Shown: positions 8,200-16,316 of the stretch, piece by piece | Layout of the letters: every line of letters starts with the position of its first letter | Numbering within the stretch: position 1 is the first letter of the stretch | Assembly (NCBI GenBank): GCA_018396865.1 | Contig: JAGTRB010000011.1 | Span: 1 to 64,000 of the forward strand | Direction of reading: 5' to 3' | Length of the DNA stretch: 64,000 nucleotides | Source of the DNA: Candidatus Bathyarchaeota archaeon | GTDB lineage: Archaea; Thermoproteota; Bathyarchaeia; TCS64 | Program-made: the position numbers and the translations under genes | Notes under the pieces: generated by a model | What the model was told of the DNA's origin: nothing | The model's database searches: none | What the model saw: only the letters and a program-made list of their open reading frames with translations

Positions 8200-8314
8200 A
8201 CGGAAAGGCTGAAGATACCGTGAAGATGATGAAAACTAACATGATCATTTAATTATGAAGTCAGGAGATGCATTTTACTGTCCATCGACCCCTTCAAAGA
8301 GGGCGAACTGATGG

Positions 8315-8327
8315 CAAGGTTTAAATT
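8315..8327 (+). promoter_or_regulatory. BRE/TATA promoter of the TPP riboswitch transcript
   Basis: CAAGGTTTAAATT fits the BRE/TATA pattern used across this window. A start point about 26 bases downstream of the TATA centre would fall near 8349, just before the first helix of the riboswitch at 8352, so the aptamer would form the very 5' end of the mRNA. Confidence 0.6.
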
Positions 8328-8351
8328 GAGATCAGTGTGTATTAATTGAAG

Positions 8352-8446
8352 GCGCCGGGGGAGCTGGGGAAACCTGGCTGAGAGGACGGCTGGTGTGCCG
8401 TCGACCCCTAGAACCTGATCCGGGTAATGCCGGCGGAGGAAGGCGC
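8352..8446 (+). promoter_or_regulatory. TPP riboswitch (THI element)
   Basis: The sequence carries the conserved thiamine pyrophosphate aptamer. GCGCC (8352-8356) pairs with GGCGC (8442-8446) as helix P1; GGGG near 8357 pairs with CCCC near 8405 as P2. The invariant GGCTGAGAGG box is at 8376-8385, and a hairpin GACGGC/GCCGTC (8385-8402) forms the optional P3a stem. The second half holds ACCTGATCCGGGTAATGCCGG followed by CGGAGGAAGG. It sits before a thiD-thiN gene, the expected target. TPP riboswitches are rare in archaea. The downstream CTCCTC (8471-8476) could pair with the GAGGAG ribosome-binding site (8519-8524), suggesting control of translation. Confidence 0.95.
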
Positions 8447-8530
8447 ACCACCCATAAGGCTCCTGAAGGCCTCCTCAACCCCTGTCTCCTCAGTTCTCCC
8501 GGAAGCTCATAGGGAATAGAGGAGAGAAGG

Positions 8531-9910
8531 ATGAGTTTGGAAGGGATAAGGGGTCTAGAAAGGGTGCCTGTAGCGATTACCATAGCCGGGAGCGACTCAG
8601 GAGGTGGAGCAGGTATCCAAGCCGACCTCAAGACCTTCGCAGCCTTAGGGGTCCATGGAACCGTTGCTATAACCTCGGTCACAGCCCAGAACACATACTC
8701 GGTGAAGGGCGTCCAGGACCTCGACCCGGAGATGGTGAGGCTGCAGATAAGGGCCGTGGCTGAGGATATAGGTATAGACGCGGGTAAGACGGGGATGCTC
8801 CACACGGAGGAGATAATAAAAGCGGTCTCAGATGAGGCCTCTGGACAGGGCTTCCCCCTCGTCGTCGATCCGGTGATGGTGGCGAAGTCTGGGGCTCCCC
8901 TACTGAGGCCTGAGGCAGTCGAGGCGTTGAAGAGGTATCTCCTCCCTAGGGCCGCAGTGGTCACACCAAACAGGTTCGAGGCTGAGAGGTTGGCCGAGAT
9001 GGAGATCAGGAATATTGAGGAGGCAAAGAAGGCCGCCTTAAAGATCTCAGGCCTCGGACCCGAGTCCGTCGTGGTGAAAGGAGGCCACCTCGAGGAGGGG
9101 GAGGCCGTCGACATCATATTCTATGAGGGGAAGTTCACACTCCTAAAAGCCCCGAGGCATGATGTTAAGACGACCCACGGTACAGGCTGCTGCTTCTCTG
9201 CAGCGATAGCCGCAGGTCTAGCGAAGGGACTGAAGATACCCAATGCCGTAGAGGAGGCAAAGAGACTGGTCACCCTAGCCATAAAGTACGGCCTCGATAT
9301 AGGAAAAGGTCATGGGCCTGTCAACCCCATGGCCCACCTCTACCGGGAAGCCTCGAGGCACAGGGTTTTATCATTCGTGGACGAGGCTAGAGCCCTCCTT
9401 GAAGCCTCCCCAAACGTCTCTAGGTTGGTGCCCGAGGTTGGGATGAATGTCGCCATGGCGATCCCATACCCCGAGGGTCCCGAGGATGTGGCAGCCTTGC
9501 CTGGGAGGGTAGTCAGGGTTCTAAACGGTGTTAGGGCAGTCATGCCCCCGAGGTTCGGAGCATCCTCCCATCTTGCGAGATACATCCTGGAGATCTCCAG
9601 ATACGACCCCTCAAAGCTGGCGGCCCTAAACATGAGATTCTCAGAGGAGGCGTTAAGGAGATTGGAGGAGAGAGATCTAAAGGCATCCTGCTATGAGAGG
9701 GAGAAGGAGCCCGAGGACATCAAGAGGAGGGAGGGGATGACCATACCCTGGGGGGTGAGGGAGGCGGTTAAGAGGCTGGGAAAGGTACCGGACATCATCT
9801 ATCACAGGGGGGATATTGGAAAGGAGCCAATGATAGTCCTCCTTGGTAGGGATGCCAGGGAACTAGCCAGAATAGTGGTAGAGGTGGCTGGGGAGGTCTC
9901 CTCAGGTTGA
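8531..9910 (+). CDS. thiDN: Bifunctional HMP kinase / HMP-phosphate kinase ThiD fused to thiamine-phosphate synthase ThiN
   Basis: Makes HMP-pyrophosphate and joins it to thiazole phosphate to give thiamine phosphate. Residues 12-270 form the ThiD ribokinase-like domain: AGSDSGGGAGIQADL near the N-terminus, DPVMVAKSG, NRFEAERLA and the C-terminal THGTGCCFSAAIAAGL with catalytic region. Residues about 285-455 are ThiN, the archaeal replacement for ThiE, with MNVAMAIPYP, PPRFGASSHLARYI and the segment before VPDIIYHRGDIGKEPM. ThiD-ThiN fusions are common in archaea. The ATG follows a GAGGAG site that may be masked by the leader. It overlaps thiW by four bases. Confidence 0.95.
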   Translation: MSLEGIRGLERVPVAITIAGSDSGGGAGIQADLKTFAALGVHGTVAITSVTAQNTYSVKGVQDLDPEMVRLQIRAVAEDIGIDAGKTGMLHTEEIIKAVSDEASGQGFPLVVDPVMVAKSGAPLLRPEAVEALKRYLLPRAAVVTPNRFEAERLAEMEIRNIEEAKKAALKISGLGPESVVVKGGHLEEGEAVDIIFYEGKFTLLKAPRHDVKTTHGTGCCFSAAIAAGLAKGLKIPNAVEEAKRLVTLAIKYGLDIGKGHGPVNPMAHLYREASRHRVLSFVDEARALLEASPNVSRLVPEVGMNVAMAIPYPEGPEDVAALPGRVVRVLNGVRAVMPPRFGASSHLARYILEISRYDPSKLAALNMRFSEEALRRLEERDLKASCYEREKEPEDIKRREGMTIPWGVREAVKRLGKVPDIIYHRGDIGKEPMIVLLGRDARELARIVVEVAGEVSSG

Positions 9911-10524
9911 ACTCCAGCTCCTTGAGGCTTAGGAAGATAGGGCTGGTCGCGGTATTCTCAGCCCTGGGGGTCGTCATAGCTCCATTCCTATGGTTCCCTT
10001 TCCTGGGGACAAAGGCCTACCCCGGGCAGCACATGATCAACTCTATACTTGGTGTACTACTTGGCCCCCTGTGGGCCGCTGCGGCAGCCATTATAATAGG
10101 CCTGATAAGGAATGCCCTAGGAATCGGAACTATCTACGCCTTTCCAGGGGGCATACCCGGAGGCTTGGTCGTGGGAGCTGTCTACTGGGCTCTAAGAAGG
10201 CTGAGGAAGGGGAGGCTCCCCCTCATCTCCGCCTTATTCGAGCCCGTGGGGACCGTTTTAATAGGGGCAACCCTCTCCCTCTTCCTAGTCGCACCCTGGA
10301 TAGCAGATCCTAGACTCCTCTCTCAGCTTGAGAAGGGACCCTTAACCGCCCTTATCCTCCTCTGGTCTGGCTGGGCTCTAAGCTCGGTATCGGGGAGCCT
10401 CATAGGACTCATAATCCTGCTGGCACTAGATAGGATAGGGATAAATAGGGAGGTCCTATTCAGGGAAACCCTTCCCTCCGAAAAACTAGAATCAAAGAAA
10501 AGGAATAGGCTTGAAGCTAGATAA
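9907..10524 (+). CDS. thiW: ThiW-type substrate-binding membrane protein (ECF transporter S component)
   Basis: Integral membrane protein of 205 residues with about five or six hydrophobic segments. The signature block is near the N-terminus: FSALGVVIAPFLWFPFLGTK, then YPGQHMINSILGVLLGPLWA and GTIYAFPGGIPGGL, all typical of ThiW, thought to import the thiazole precursor of thiamine. It starts with TTG overlapping the thiDN stop (TTGA), so it is under the same TPP riboswitch. The ECF ATPases and T component are not in the window and would have to be shared from elsewhere. The C-terminus is basic and cytoplasmic. Confidence 0.9.
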   Translation: MNSSSLRLRKIGLVAVFSALGVVIAPFLWFPFLGTKAYPGQHMINSILGVLLGPLWAAAAAIIIGLIRNALGIGTIYAFPGGIPGGLVVGAVYWALRRLRKGRLPLISALFEPVGTVLIGATLSLFLVAPWIADPRLLSQLEKGPLTALILLWSGWALSSVSGSLIGLIILLALDRIGINREVLFRETLPSEKLESKKRNRLEAR

Positions 10525-10585
10525 ATCTAGATGAAAACATCAAAAGTGAAGAAAAATGGGGAACTCGATTCTCTTTTAGATAGAG

Positions 10586-10909
10586 CTAAGCCGTCTCTAC
10601 TGTTATGTCCAGTACGTCGCCCTTCTTTATGTTCTCTGCAGCCTTGACCTTCTTCGAGAAGTCACCTATCTTGACGAGAAGCCAGAGGTTTGTCTTCTCC
10701 CCCTTCTTCTTAGTGGTGTCAGCCGTGGCTTCAAGGCTTCCAAGCTTTGACACCGAGACCTTTAGCTTCGTCTTGTCCCTCTCCACATCGGATTCTAGGG
10801 TGAACTCCTTCCTCCTCTCCGTGTATGTGAAGAGGTCGCTGAGGCTCGCCTCAGTCCCAGCGTTGACGTCCTTGTCCGATGTCAAGCTGACCTTTCCGAC
10901 CACGGGCAT
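10586..10909 (-). CDS. Small charged beta-rich protein of unknown function
   Basis: Not recognised. About 107 residues, rich in Lys, Asp, Glu, Ser and Thr, with alternating strand-like segments (VVGKVSLTSD, KEFTLESDVERDKTKLKVSVSK, TNLWLLVKIGDF, GDVLDITVETA). No Cys, no membrane segment. I chose the ATG at 10909, preceded by GGTGGTT, over a GTG nine bases upstream. A near-perfect promoter (see 10942) with a leader of about ten bases suggests strong, constitutive expression. A structural or nucleic-acid-associated role is imaginable but nothing in the sequence proves it. It is convergent with thiW. Confidence 0.65.
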   Translation of the reverse strand: MPVVGKVSLTSDKDVNAGTEASLSDLFTYTERRKEFTLESDVERDKTKLKVSVSKLGSLEATADTTKKKGEKTNLWLLVKIGDFSKKVKAAENIKKGDVLDITVETA

Positions 10910-10941
10910 TCTAACCACCAGAAGGTGGCAATAAATCCCAA

Positions 10942-10956
10942 TTTATAAACCTTTCG
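10942..10956 (-). promoter_or_regulatory. Strong BRE/TATA promoter of the small charged protein
   Basis: On the minus strand the sequence reads CGAAAGGTTTATAAA, the best match in the window to the archaeal BRE plus TATA box. The expected start point near 10918 leaves a leader of about ten bases before the ATG at 10909. Confidence 0.7.
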
Positions 10957-11106
10957 TGAGAAAGCCCCTTTTTTCTAGGTTAAAAGGCTGGCCTGAGCTC
11001 TATAATTGGTTTTTAAACCTTTCCGTCTTCTATAAAGAGTTTTTTACTTTCATTAAATAATTTATATCTAGAATTAAATGTTGTTTCACAAAATGTTATA
11101 AAATTT

Positions 11107-12462
11107 CTAGATGTTCAAATTTAGGATGTTTAATTCTACCCACAGGATGATCGATGCTGTTGTGACCTCAAGTATTGATAGAACTGATCCAACCTTGAGA
11201 TAGTCTCTAAGTCTTATTGTTAATCCTCTCCTTCTAATCGTCTCCATCCACATGAGGATTGCCAATGAGCCTAATGGGAAGAAGTGGGGACCGAGGTTGT
11301 TCCCTATTATGTTTGAGAAGATCAAGCCTGTATAGTCCCTGGGGCTCAAGTTGTTGTAGAGCTTAGCCTTTTTTATCGATATGAGCCCGAGCATTGTCAT
11401 AGGCCAGTTGTTCATGGCACTGGCGCTTACGGTGACTATGAGGCTAGGTACTAGTATTCCAAGGACAGAGGGTAGAGTTAATCCAAATGTGAATAGATAC
11501 GCGAAGAATTCATCTATTTTTGCATGTTTTAGTCCCTGAACTACTAGAAAGACGCTCATCATGAATATTAAGATATCCCAGTTTACTTCCCTTAAAATTT
11601 GCAAAATATCCTTTTTCTCTTCTTTTATAAACCGGCTATTCTTTAAAGAGAAGAAGTATAATGATAATAGGAATAATGCTCCAGAGCATATGACTATCGA
11701 TACTGGGGTTCCGTTGAGAGATGCGATTACATATCCAACATCTATTGAAATCAATAAAAAGAATATGAGTTTTAAATTTCTCTTTGAGATAAGCGAGCCA
11801 TCAATGTTAAGTATTTCGGCAACCTCTAATGAATAATATTTTGGAATCCTGTTTCTGAAGAACAAATAAACAGTGAGAATGCTTATGATTATGGTAACTA
11901 TAGCCACAGGCCCCATCAGGATGAGGTGATCGATGAAGTCATAGTTGAAGAAGTTCGCGCTGACTATATTTACGGGATTGCTCGTTATTAGGGGCATGGC
12001 TGCTGTATCAGCTACAAGTCCCGCTGCGAATAGGTAGGCCAGCCTAGCCTCCCCATCCATCTTCAGCTGACTGACCACCTCGAGGACGATAGGTGTCAAG
12101 ATCAGCACGGCGCTGTCATTCGCGAAGAGGACGCTCACAATCGTGGCTAAAGCCGATATCGCGAAGTAGAGCTTGACTCCATCACCCCCGGAGAACCCTA
12201 CAGCCTTCAATGCAGCCCACTTGAAGAACCCCATAGCATCCAAGGTTAGGGAGAGCATAACTATGCCCAGAAAGGTTAGGGCGGCATCCCAGATCTCCAT
12301 AAAGGCCTGGATGGCATCCTCTAGGCTCACGGTTCCCGATAAAAGGGATGCTAAGGCTCCAATTCCTGCGGCTAGGCCTAAATTTATTCTAAATGGCCTC
12401 CTTACCATTAGGTAGAGGGTTGAAAGAAAAATTATTAGAGAAAACATAAGCTTAGAATACAT
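11107..12462 (-). CDS. ArsB/NhaD-type anion or sodium/proton antiporter family permease
   Basis: Polytopic membrane protein of about 450 residues with roughly eleven hydrophobic segments, of the ion transporter superfamily that includes ArsB and NhaD. The diagnostic blocks are FANDSAVLILTPIVLEVVSQ, and the pseudo-symmetric repeat near SNIIGNNLGPHFFPLGSLA. I start it at ATG 12462, which follows GGGGTGAGGATA, rather than at an upstream GTG-like codon at 12513 that would add a Cys-rich stretch unlike the family and lies near the predicted transcript start. No ArsR or ArsA gene is adjacent, so arsenite export is only one option. Its base composition is AT-richer than neighbouring genes in the middle portion. 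Confidence 0.82.
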   Translation of the reverse strand: MYSKLMFSLIIFLSTLYLMVRRPFRINLGLAAGIGALASLLSGTVSLEDAIQAFMEIWDAALTFLGIVMLSLTLDAMGFFKWAALKAVGFSGGDGVKLYFAISALATIVSVLFANDSAVLILTPIVLEVVSQLKMDGEARLAYLFAAGLVADTAAMPLITSNPVNIVSANFFNYDFIDHLILMGPVAIVTIIISILTVYLFFRNRIPKYYSLEVAEILNIDGSLISKRNLKLIFFLLISIDVGYVIASLNGTPVSIVICSGALFLLSLYFFSLKNSRFIKEEKKDILQILREVNWDILIFMMSVFLVVQGLKHAKIDEFFAYLFTFGLTLPSVLGILVPSLIVTVSASAMNNWPMTMLGLISIKKAKLYNNLSPRDYTGLIFSNIIGNNLGPHFFPLGSLAILMWMETIRRRGLTIRLRDYLKVGSVLSILEVTTASIILWVELNILNLNI

Positions 12463-12524
12463 TATCCTCACCCCCTTCGAGCAAACACATTTTAACTTAA
12501 GTTCAAAGCACAAAATTGAACATG

Positions 12525-12538
12525 CTTATAAACCTTTC
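12525..12538 (-). promoter_or_regulatory. BRE/TATA promoter of the ArsB/NhaD permease gene
   Basis: The minus strand reads GAAAGGTTTATAAG. A start point near 12500 would give a leader of about 40 bases that includes the ribosome-binding site before ATG 12462. This supports the shorter start. Confidence 0.65.
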
Positions 12539-12724
12539 ATAAATAAGAGCTCACCTAAGAACTTATAATAATTATGTTAAAATCTTAATCAAATAATGGG
12601 AAGAGATTATAACATCATAGGGTTCACTTAAAGGTTCAGCTGATTTGTTATATGACCATTGAGTAAAGGATCTCCAGCCTAGATTGTCAACTGGATAGTG
12701 GAAAAGAAACTTTTTATGGCTTCT

Positions 12725-12802
12725 TGGTGCGGCCGCCGGGATTCGAACCCGGGACCTTCTGCGTGGCAGGCAGACATCTTAACCAGGCTAGACCACGGCC
12801 GC
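12725..12802 (-). tRNA. tRNA-Gly (anticodon GCC), CCA encoded
   Basis: Full cloverleaf on the minus strand. Acceptor arms GCGGCCG (5') and CGGCCGC (3'), D stem GUCU/AGAU with AGCCUGGUUA loop, anticodon stem UCUGC/GCAGA around loop CUGCCAC (anticodon GCC), and T arm CCGGG-UUCGAAU-CCCGG. Discriminator A is followed by an encoded CCA (12725-12727). No intron. It lies about 300 bases downstream of glycyl-tRNA synthetase on the same strand. A T-rich run follows the 3' end. Confidence 0.97.
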
Positions 12803-12931
12803 CCAGCTTTAAATGCCTCTAGGGATGATATTAATTTTGTTCTCTATCAACACCGGAACTAACATCTCCTTTGAATTGGGTTAAGGTTTACCATATATAG
12901 GTCTTCTATTTGAGATATTCTTGAGATTGAG

Positions 12932-13132
12932 ATGTGTGAGTTTAAGGTCTTTCTGGATGGAGAGAAGGTCATGGAGGATGTGATATTCGCCAGATCCGAG
13001 GGTGACAGAGTTGTGCTGAGGGACATCATAGGAGAGACCGCCACGTTCGAAGATGTGAAGATCCTTGAGGTCGATGTCACCACTACAAGTCTTATCCTTC
13101 AACGTCTCAAGCTGGGATGCCCAACTCGCTGA
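12932..13132 (+). CDS. CooT-like small nickel-binding protein
   Basis: 66-residue protein starting MCEFKVFLDGEKVMEDVIF, which matches the CooT family: a small beta-sheet protein whose N-terminal Cys2 helps bind Ni(II) and that is linked to nickel delivery to carbon monoxide dehydrogenase. The rest (EGDRVVLRDIIGE, EDVKILEVDV) fits the family's size and pattern. It is convergent with glycyl-tRNA synthetase and the coding regions overlap by 26 bases. No CODH gene is in the window. The presence of such a gene is consistent with a nickel-using anaerobe. Confidence 0.8.
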   Translation: MCEFKVFLDGEKVMEDVIFARSEGDRVVLRDIIGETATFEDVKILEVDVTTTSLILQRLKLGCPTR

Positions 13133-14618
13133 ATCCTATCTCGCCCTTCAGGTACCTGCATATTAAAGGAGGGAGGGCATCAATCCTCTGCCTGACCTGT
13201 CTCCAGCTATCCCTATCCCGAAGGGTCACGGTCCCATCCTCCAGGGTCTGGTAGTCGACGGTGAGGGCTAAGGGGGTTCCAGCCTCATCTGAGCGAGCAT
13301 ATCTCCTCCCGATGGAGCCCCTTTCGTCATACTCAACAATAAGACCGGAGTCAATTAACATTCTTTGAACCTCTCTGGCCTTCTCCGGAAGCCCATCCTT
13401 AGCCACTAGTGGAAGAACTGAGACGTTTATAGGGGCGATCGAGCCTGGGAAGGCCAGTATATTCCTCTCCTCCCTAGCTCTGAAGGATGCCTCTAAGACA
13501 ACATAGACTAGTCGGTCTAGTCCGAAGCTGGGCTCCACGACGTGAGGGATAAACCTCGATCCATCACTCCTAGGCAATGACATGTCGACACCTGAATACC
13601 TCTGGTGAGCGGATAGGTCATAATCTGTCCTGTAGGCGTGCCCAGCCACCTCAACCCAGCCCCAGCTTTCAAGGTGGATCTCATGGTCGAAGGTCTGGAC
13701 TGAGTAGTGAGCCCTTTCCTCTGGAAGGTGCCCCCTGAAACGCTGCCTCTCCTTCGGGATTCCCAGCATCTTGAGGAGCTCATTTGAGAGGCCCATGAAG
13801 TACGCCTGCCACTCTGCCTTGATCAGGCCCTTCGAGCTGGCCTCCCCCAAGGTGATCCTGACTGGTTCTCTCTCCCCCCTCTCCTGCATCTCCTCTGTCA
13901 GTAGCGCTACCTCCTCCTCCTTGACCCTGTCGAACCATGGGCATGAGGGGGTTTGAGGGTCGAAAAACAGCTCTACCTCCATTATGGTGAACTCCCTGAG
14001 CCTGAAAAGCCCTCGACGGGGGGCTATCTCGTTCCTGAGAACCTTACCCACCTGGGCTAGGCCGAGGGGAAGAACCCCTCTCGCCTGCTGGATGCATCGG
14101 CGGAAGTTCAAGAACATCCCCTGGGCCGCCTCGGGCCTCGCATACCCTACCTCCTCTCCCTTGGCCCCTATCCTCGTCTGGAACATTGTTAGGAAGGTCG
14201 CTGGCGCCTTCAGCTCAGCTTTGCAGTCGGGACATCTAACCTTCCCCTCCCCTACAAGCCTCTCGATCTCCCTTCCGTCGATGCTCTGGGCTGGGATTCC
14301 CAGCTGATCCTCGATGAGGTGGTCTGCTCTGCCGACCCTCCCACATCTGGTGCATTCTAAGACATACTCTCTGAAGTGTTGAAGGTGGCCCGAGGCCTCG
14401 AAAACCCTTGAGGGGTTAATTATGGGATCTTCGATCTCGTGGAATCCGTGGCGTCTGACGAAGATCTCCCTCCATAGCTCCTCTATATTTCTCTTGAGCC
14501 TCGTTCCCAGGTTTCCATAGGTGTAGAATCCCCCTATCCCGCCATATATCTCAAAAGAGGGCCAGAAGAAGCCCCTCCTAGAGGCTATCTCAAGGACCTT
14601 CTCGTGCACCTCTCCCAT
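13107..14618 (-). CDS. glyS: Glycyl-tRNA synthetase (dimeric archaeal/eukaryotic type)
   Basis: Class II synthetase that charges tRNA-Gly. About 503 residues from ATG 14618 (MGEVHEKVLEIASRRGFFWP); longer starts add 21 residues not typical of the family. Motif 1 region GFYTYGNLGTRLKRNI, a zinc-binding set (ECTRCGR... CPDCK), motif 2 with FRNE-like LRNEIAPRRGLFRLREF, and motif 3 PSFGLDRLVYVVLE are present. The C-terminal anticodon-binding domain runs from about FPGSIAPINVSVLPL to the end. The cognate tRNA-Gly lies about 300 bases downstream. Archaea carry this alpha2 form, so the assignment is secure. Confidence 0.96.
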   Translation of the reverse strand: MGEVHEKVLEIASRRGFFWPSFEIYGGIGGFYTYGNLGTRLKRNIEELWREIFVRRHGFHEIEDPIINPSRVFEASGHLQHFREYVLECTRCGRVGRADHLIEDQLGIPAQSIDGREIERLVGEGKVRCPDCKAELKAPATFLTMFQTRIGAKGEEVGYARPEAAQGMFLNFRRCIQQARGVLPLGLAQVGKVLRNEIAPRRGLFRLREFTIMEVELFFDPQTPSCPWFDRVKEEEVALLTEEMQERGEREPVRITLGEASSKGLIKAEWQAYFMGLSNELLKMLGIPKERQRFRGHLPEERAHYSVQTFDHEIHLESWGWVEVAGHAYRTDYDLSAHQRYSGVDMSLPRSDGSRFIPHVVEPSFGLDRLVYVVLEASFRAREERNILAFPGSIAPINVSVLPLVAKDGLPEKAREVQRMLIDSGLIVEYDERGSIGRRYARSDEAGTPLALTVDYQTLEDGTVTLRDRDSWRQVRQRIDALPPLICRYLKGEIGFSELGIPA

Positions 14619-14758
14619 ACCCCACAGCCTAGATGCTGATCGAGGTTGGAGATATAAAGATGTCAATTCAATAAGCATCAACCGAAAAGATGTAAGAAAG
14701 TTACGGGTAGGCCCATGAATCCGATTTTAAATTGGTGTCTAACTGTTGTGTTCGAGTG

Positions 14759-15172
14759 TTAACTCAAATCCTGTTTCGATTCTATCGGGGGCCTGAACTT
14801 GTAGCCGTACTCTATTATGCCGGAGGTCCCATCCTCCCTAATCTTACGGAATGTGGCCTCCACCCTCATCCCAGCTTTAACCTCCTCGGGCTCTACATCC
14901 ACGATCTGGGAGAGTATCTTGACCCCGTCTTCGAGTTCCACTAGGGCGACCACGTACGGCGCGAACCTCTCGTAGTCTTTGGGGGGATTCCTGATCACGG
15001 TCCAGGATACTATTCTGCCCCTGTCGCTGAGCTGGTACTCCTCAAGTTCTCTTGAGCCGCACCTAGGGCAGATCGCCCTCCTCGGGTAGTAGAGGCCCCC
15101 GCATCTCGTACACCTCTCCCCTATAAGCCTATATCTATACCTTATCTCCCTCCAATATCTCGGAACACTCAA
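14759..15172 (-). CDS. DUF35 zinc-ribbon/OB-fold protein of the HMG-CoA synthase-thiolase complex
   Basis: 137-residue protein with a rubredoxin-like zinc ribbon ERCTRCGGLYYPRRAICPRCGS (two CxxC pairs) followed by an OB-fold domain (GRIVSWTVIRNPP, YVVALVELEDGVKILSQI). In archaea this protein bridges acetoacetyl-CoA thiolase and HMG-CoA synthase, letting acyl-CoA pass between them through a shared pantetheine site. It is the third gene of the cluster; its TTG start follows the thiolase stop by one base and is preceded by GAGGAGG. A role in lipid (isoprenoid) precursor synthesis is well supported by context. Confidence 0.92.
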   Translation of the reverse strand: MSVPRYWREIRYRYRLIGERCTRCGGLYYPRRAICPRCGSRELEEYQLSDRGRIVSWTVIRNPPKDYERFAPYVVALVELEDGVKILSQIVDVEPEEVKAGMRVEATFRKIREDGTSGIIEYGYKFRPPIESKQDLS

Positions 15173-15173
15173 G

Positions 15174-16316
15174 CTAATGCCTCCTCAGGATGGTTATCGC
15201 ACATGTAGAGGCCAATCCCCCGATGCTCTGTGCTAGGCCGATCTCAGGCTTGTCCACCTGGCATCTTCCCGCCTCTCCCTTAAGCTGCATCACGATCTCA
15301 ACGATCTGGTAGAGGCCTGTCGCCCCAACCGGGTTGCCCCTAGCCTTAAGCCCCCCGAAGGTATTTACATGGAGCCTCCTTTCCTCCGCCAGCTTCTCGC
15401 CCGTAAATAGGGTAGCCCCCTTACCCTTCTCGGCGAATCCCATATCCTCTAGGGAGATTATCCCTGTTATCGTGGTCTCGTCGTGGAGCTCCACCACATC
15501 CACGTCTCCCCTAGAGATACCGGCCATCCTTAAGGCCTTATCAGAAGCCCTCCTCACGGCTTCGAAGGTCAATATGTCGGGCCTCTCGGTTATGTGGGTT
15601 AGATCCGTGGTGGTAGAGTACCCGGCTACCTCAACCTCACCACTGACACCCTTGGAGGGTTGGATTATGACCGCTGCGGCCCCATCTCCTATGCCTGAGC
15701 ACTCAAGGACATGGATGGGGTCAGCCTCCATGGGCGAGGATAATATTCTTTCAAGGCTCAGCTTGAAGGGGTACATGGCGTGGGGGCAACCCTCAGCGTG
15801 TTCATGGCATCTGACGGCGAGCATAGCTATATCCTCCTGCCTCACCCCAAACCTCTCCATGTAGTATCGGTAGATCAATGCGTTTAAGCCAAAGTTGGTT
15901 ATGCCCGTGTATGCAGTATACTCCTGATCCTCAGGCATTGACAGGAAAACCGCTATCTCCTCAGGGGTGGCATCGCTCACCTTCTCCACCCCACCCACCA
16001 AGACGCGGTCGTATAGGCCTGACGCCACCGCCTTAACGCCCTCCTGGAAGGCTACCGCTCCGCCAGCCGCCCCAGCCTCGATCGTGATGGCTGGAACTCC
16101 AGCCTCCCCTAGGCCGTCGGCCATCATCGCTCCCAGGTTAAGCTGCCTCTGGATGTAGGGGGCCCCTGAGTTGGAGATGTATATGGCTTCAAGATCCTCT
16201 ACGCCAGCGTCATCGACGGCTTTCACCGCAGCCTCCACGAAGAGTTCGGCTAAGGACCTCTCCCAGTGTTCCGAGACCTGGGTCAAGCCCACCCCGGCTA
16301 TGGAGACACCTCTCAC
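15174..16316 (-). CDS. Thiolase-fold protein of the HMG-CoA synthase cluster lacking canonical Cys and His
   Basis: 380-residue archaeal thiolase homolog that would normally condense two acetyl-CoA to acetoacetyl-CoA for the mevalonate pathway. The fold is clear ([32 protein letters not shown], ending in [12 protein letters not shown]). However, where the family has the nucleophile in EAACxSGG, this protein has EAGAAGG (position 83 Ala), and the GHPVGATG histidine is Asn328. The usual HDAFT near residue 275 is HDETT. The C-terminal Cys372 remains. It may be non-catalytic scaffolding or have another chemistry. It overlaps HMG-CoA synthase by four bases. I checked these codons directly in the DNA. 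Confidence 0.88.
   Translation of the reverse strand: MRGVSIAGVGLTQVSEHWERSLAELFVEAAVKAVDDAGVEDLEAIYISNSGAPYIQRQLNLGAMMADGLGEAGVPAITIEAGAAGGAVAFQEGVKAVASGLYDRVLVGGVEKVSDATPEEIAVFLSMPEDQEYTAYTGITNFGLNALIYRYYMERFGVRQEDIAMLAVRCHEHAEGCPHAMYPFKLSLERILSSPMEADPIHVLECSGIGDGAAAVIIQPSKGVSGEVEVAGYSTTTDLTHITERPDILTFEAVRRASDKALRMAGISRGDVDVVELHDETTITGIISLEDMGFAEKGKGATLFTGEKLAEERRLHVNTFGGLKARGNPVGATGLYQIVEIVMQLKGEAGRCQVDKPEIGLAQSIGGLASTCAITILRRH

Noticed and set aside
8332-9117. Open frame of 261 codons on the minus strand
   Set aside because: It covers the TPP riboswitch and the ThiD domain in antisense; translation is Ser/Pro/Ala-rich low complexity with no family pattern.
12463-12513. N-terminal extension of the ArsB/NhaD gene with several Cys
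   Set aside because: Atypical for the family and lies before the ribosome-binding site of ATG 12462, near the predicted transcript start.
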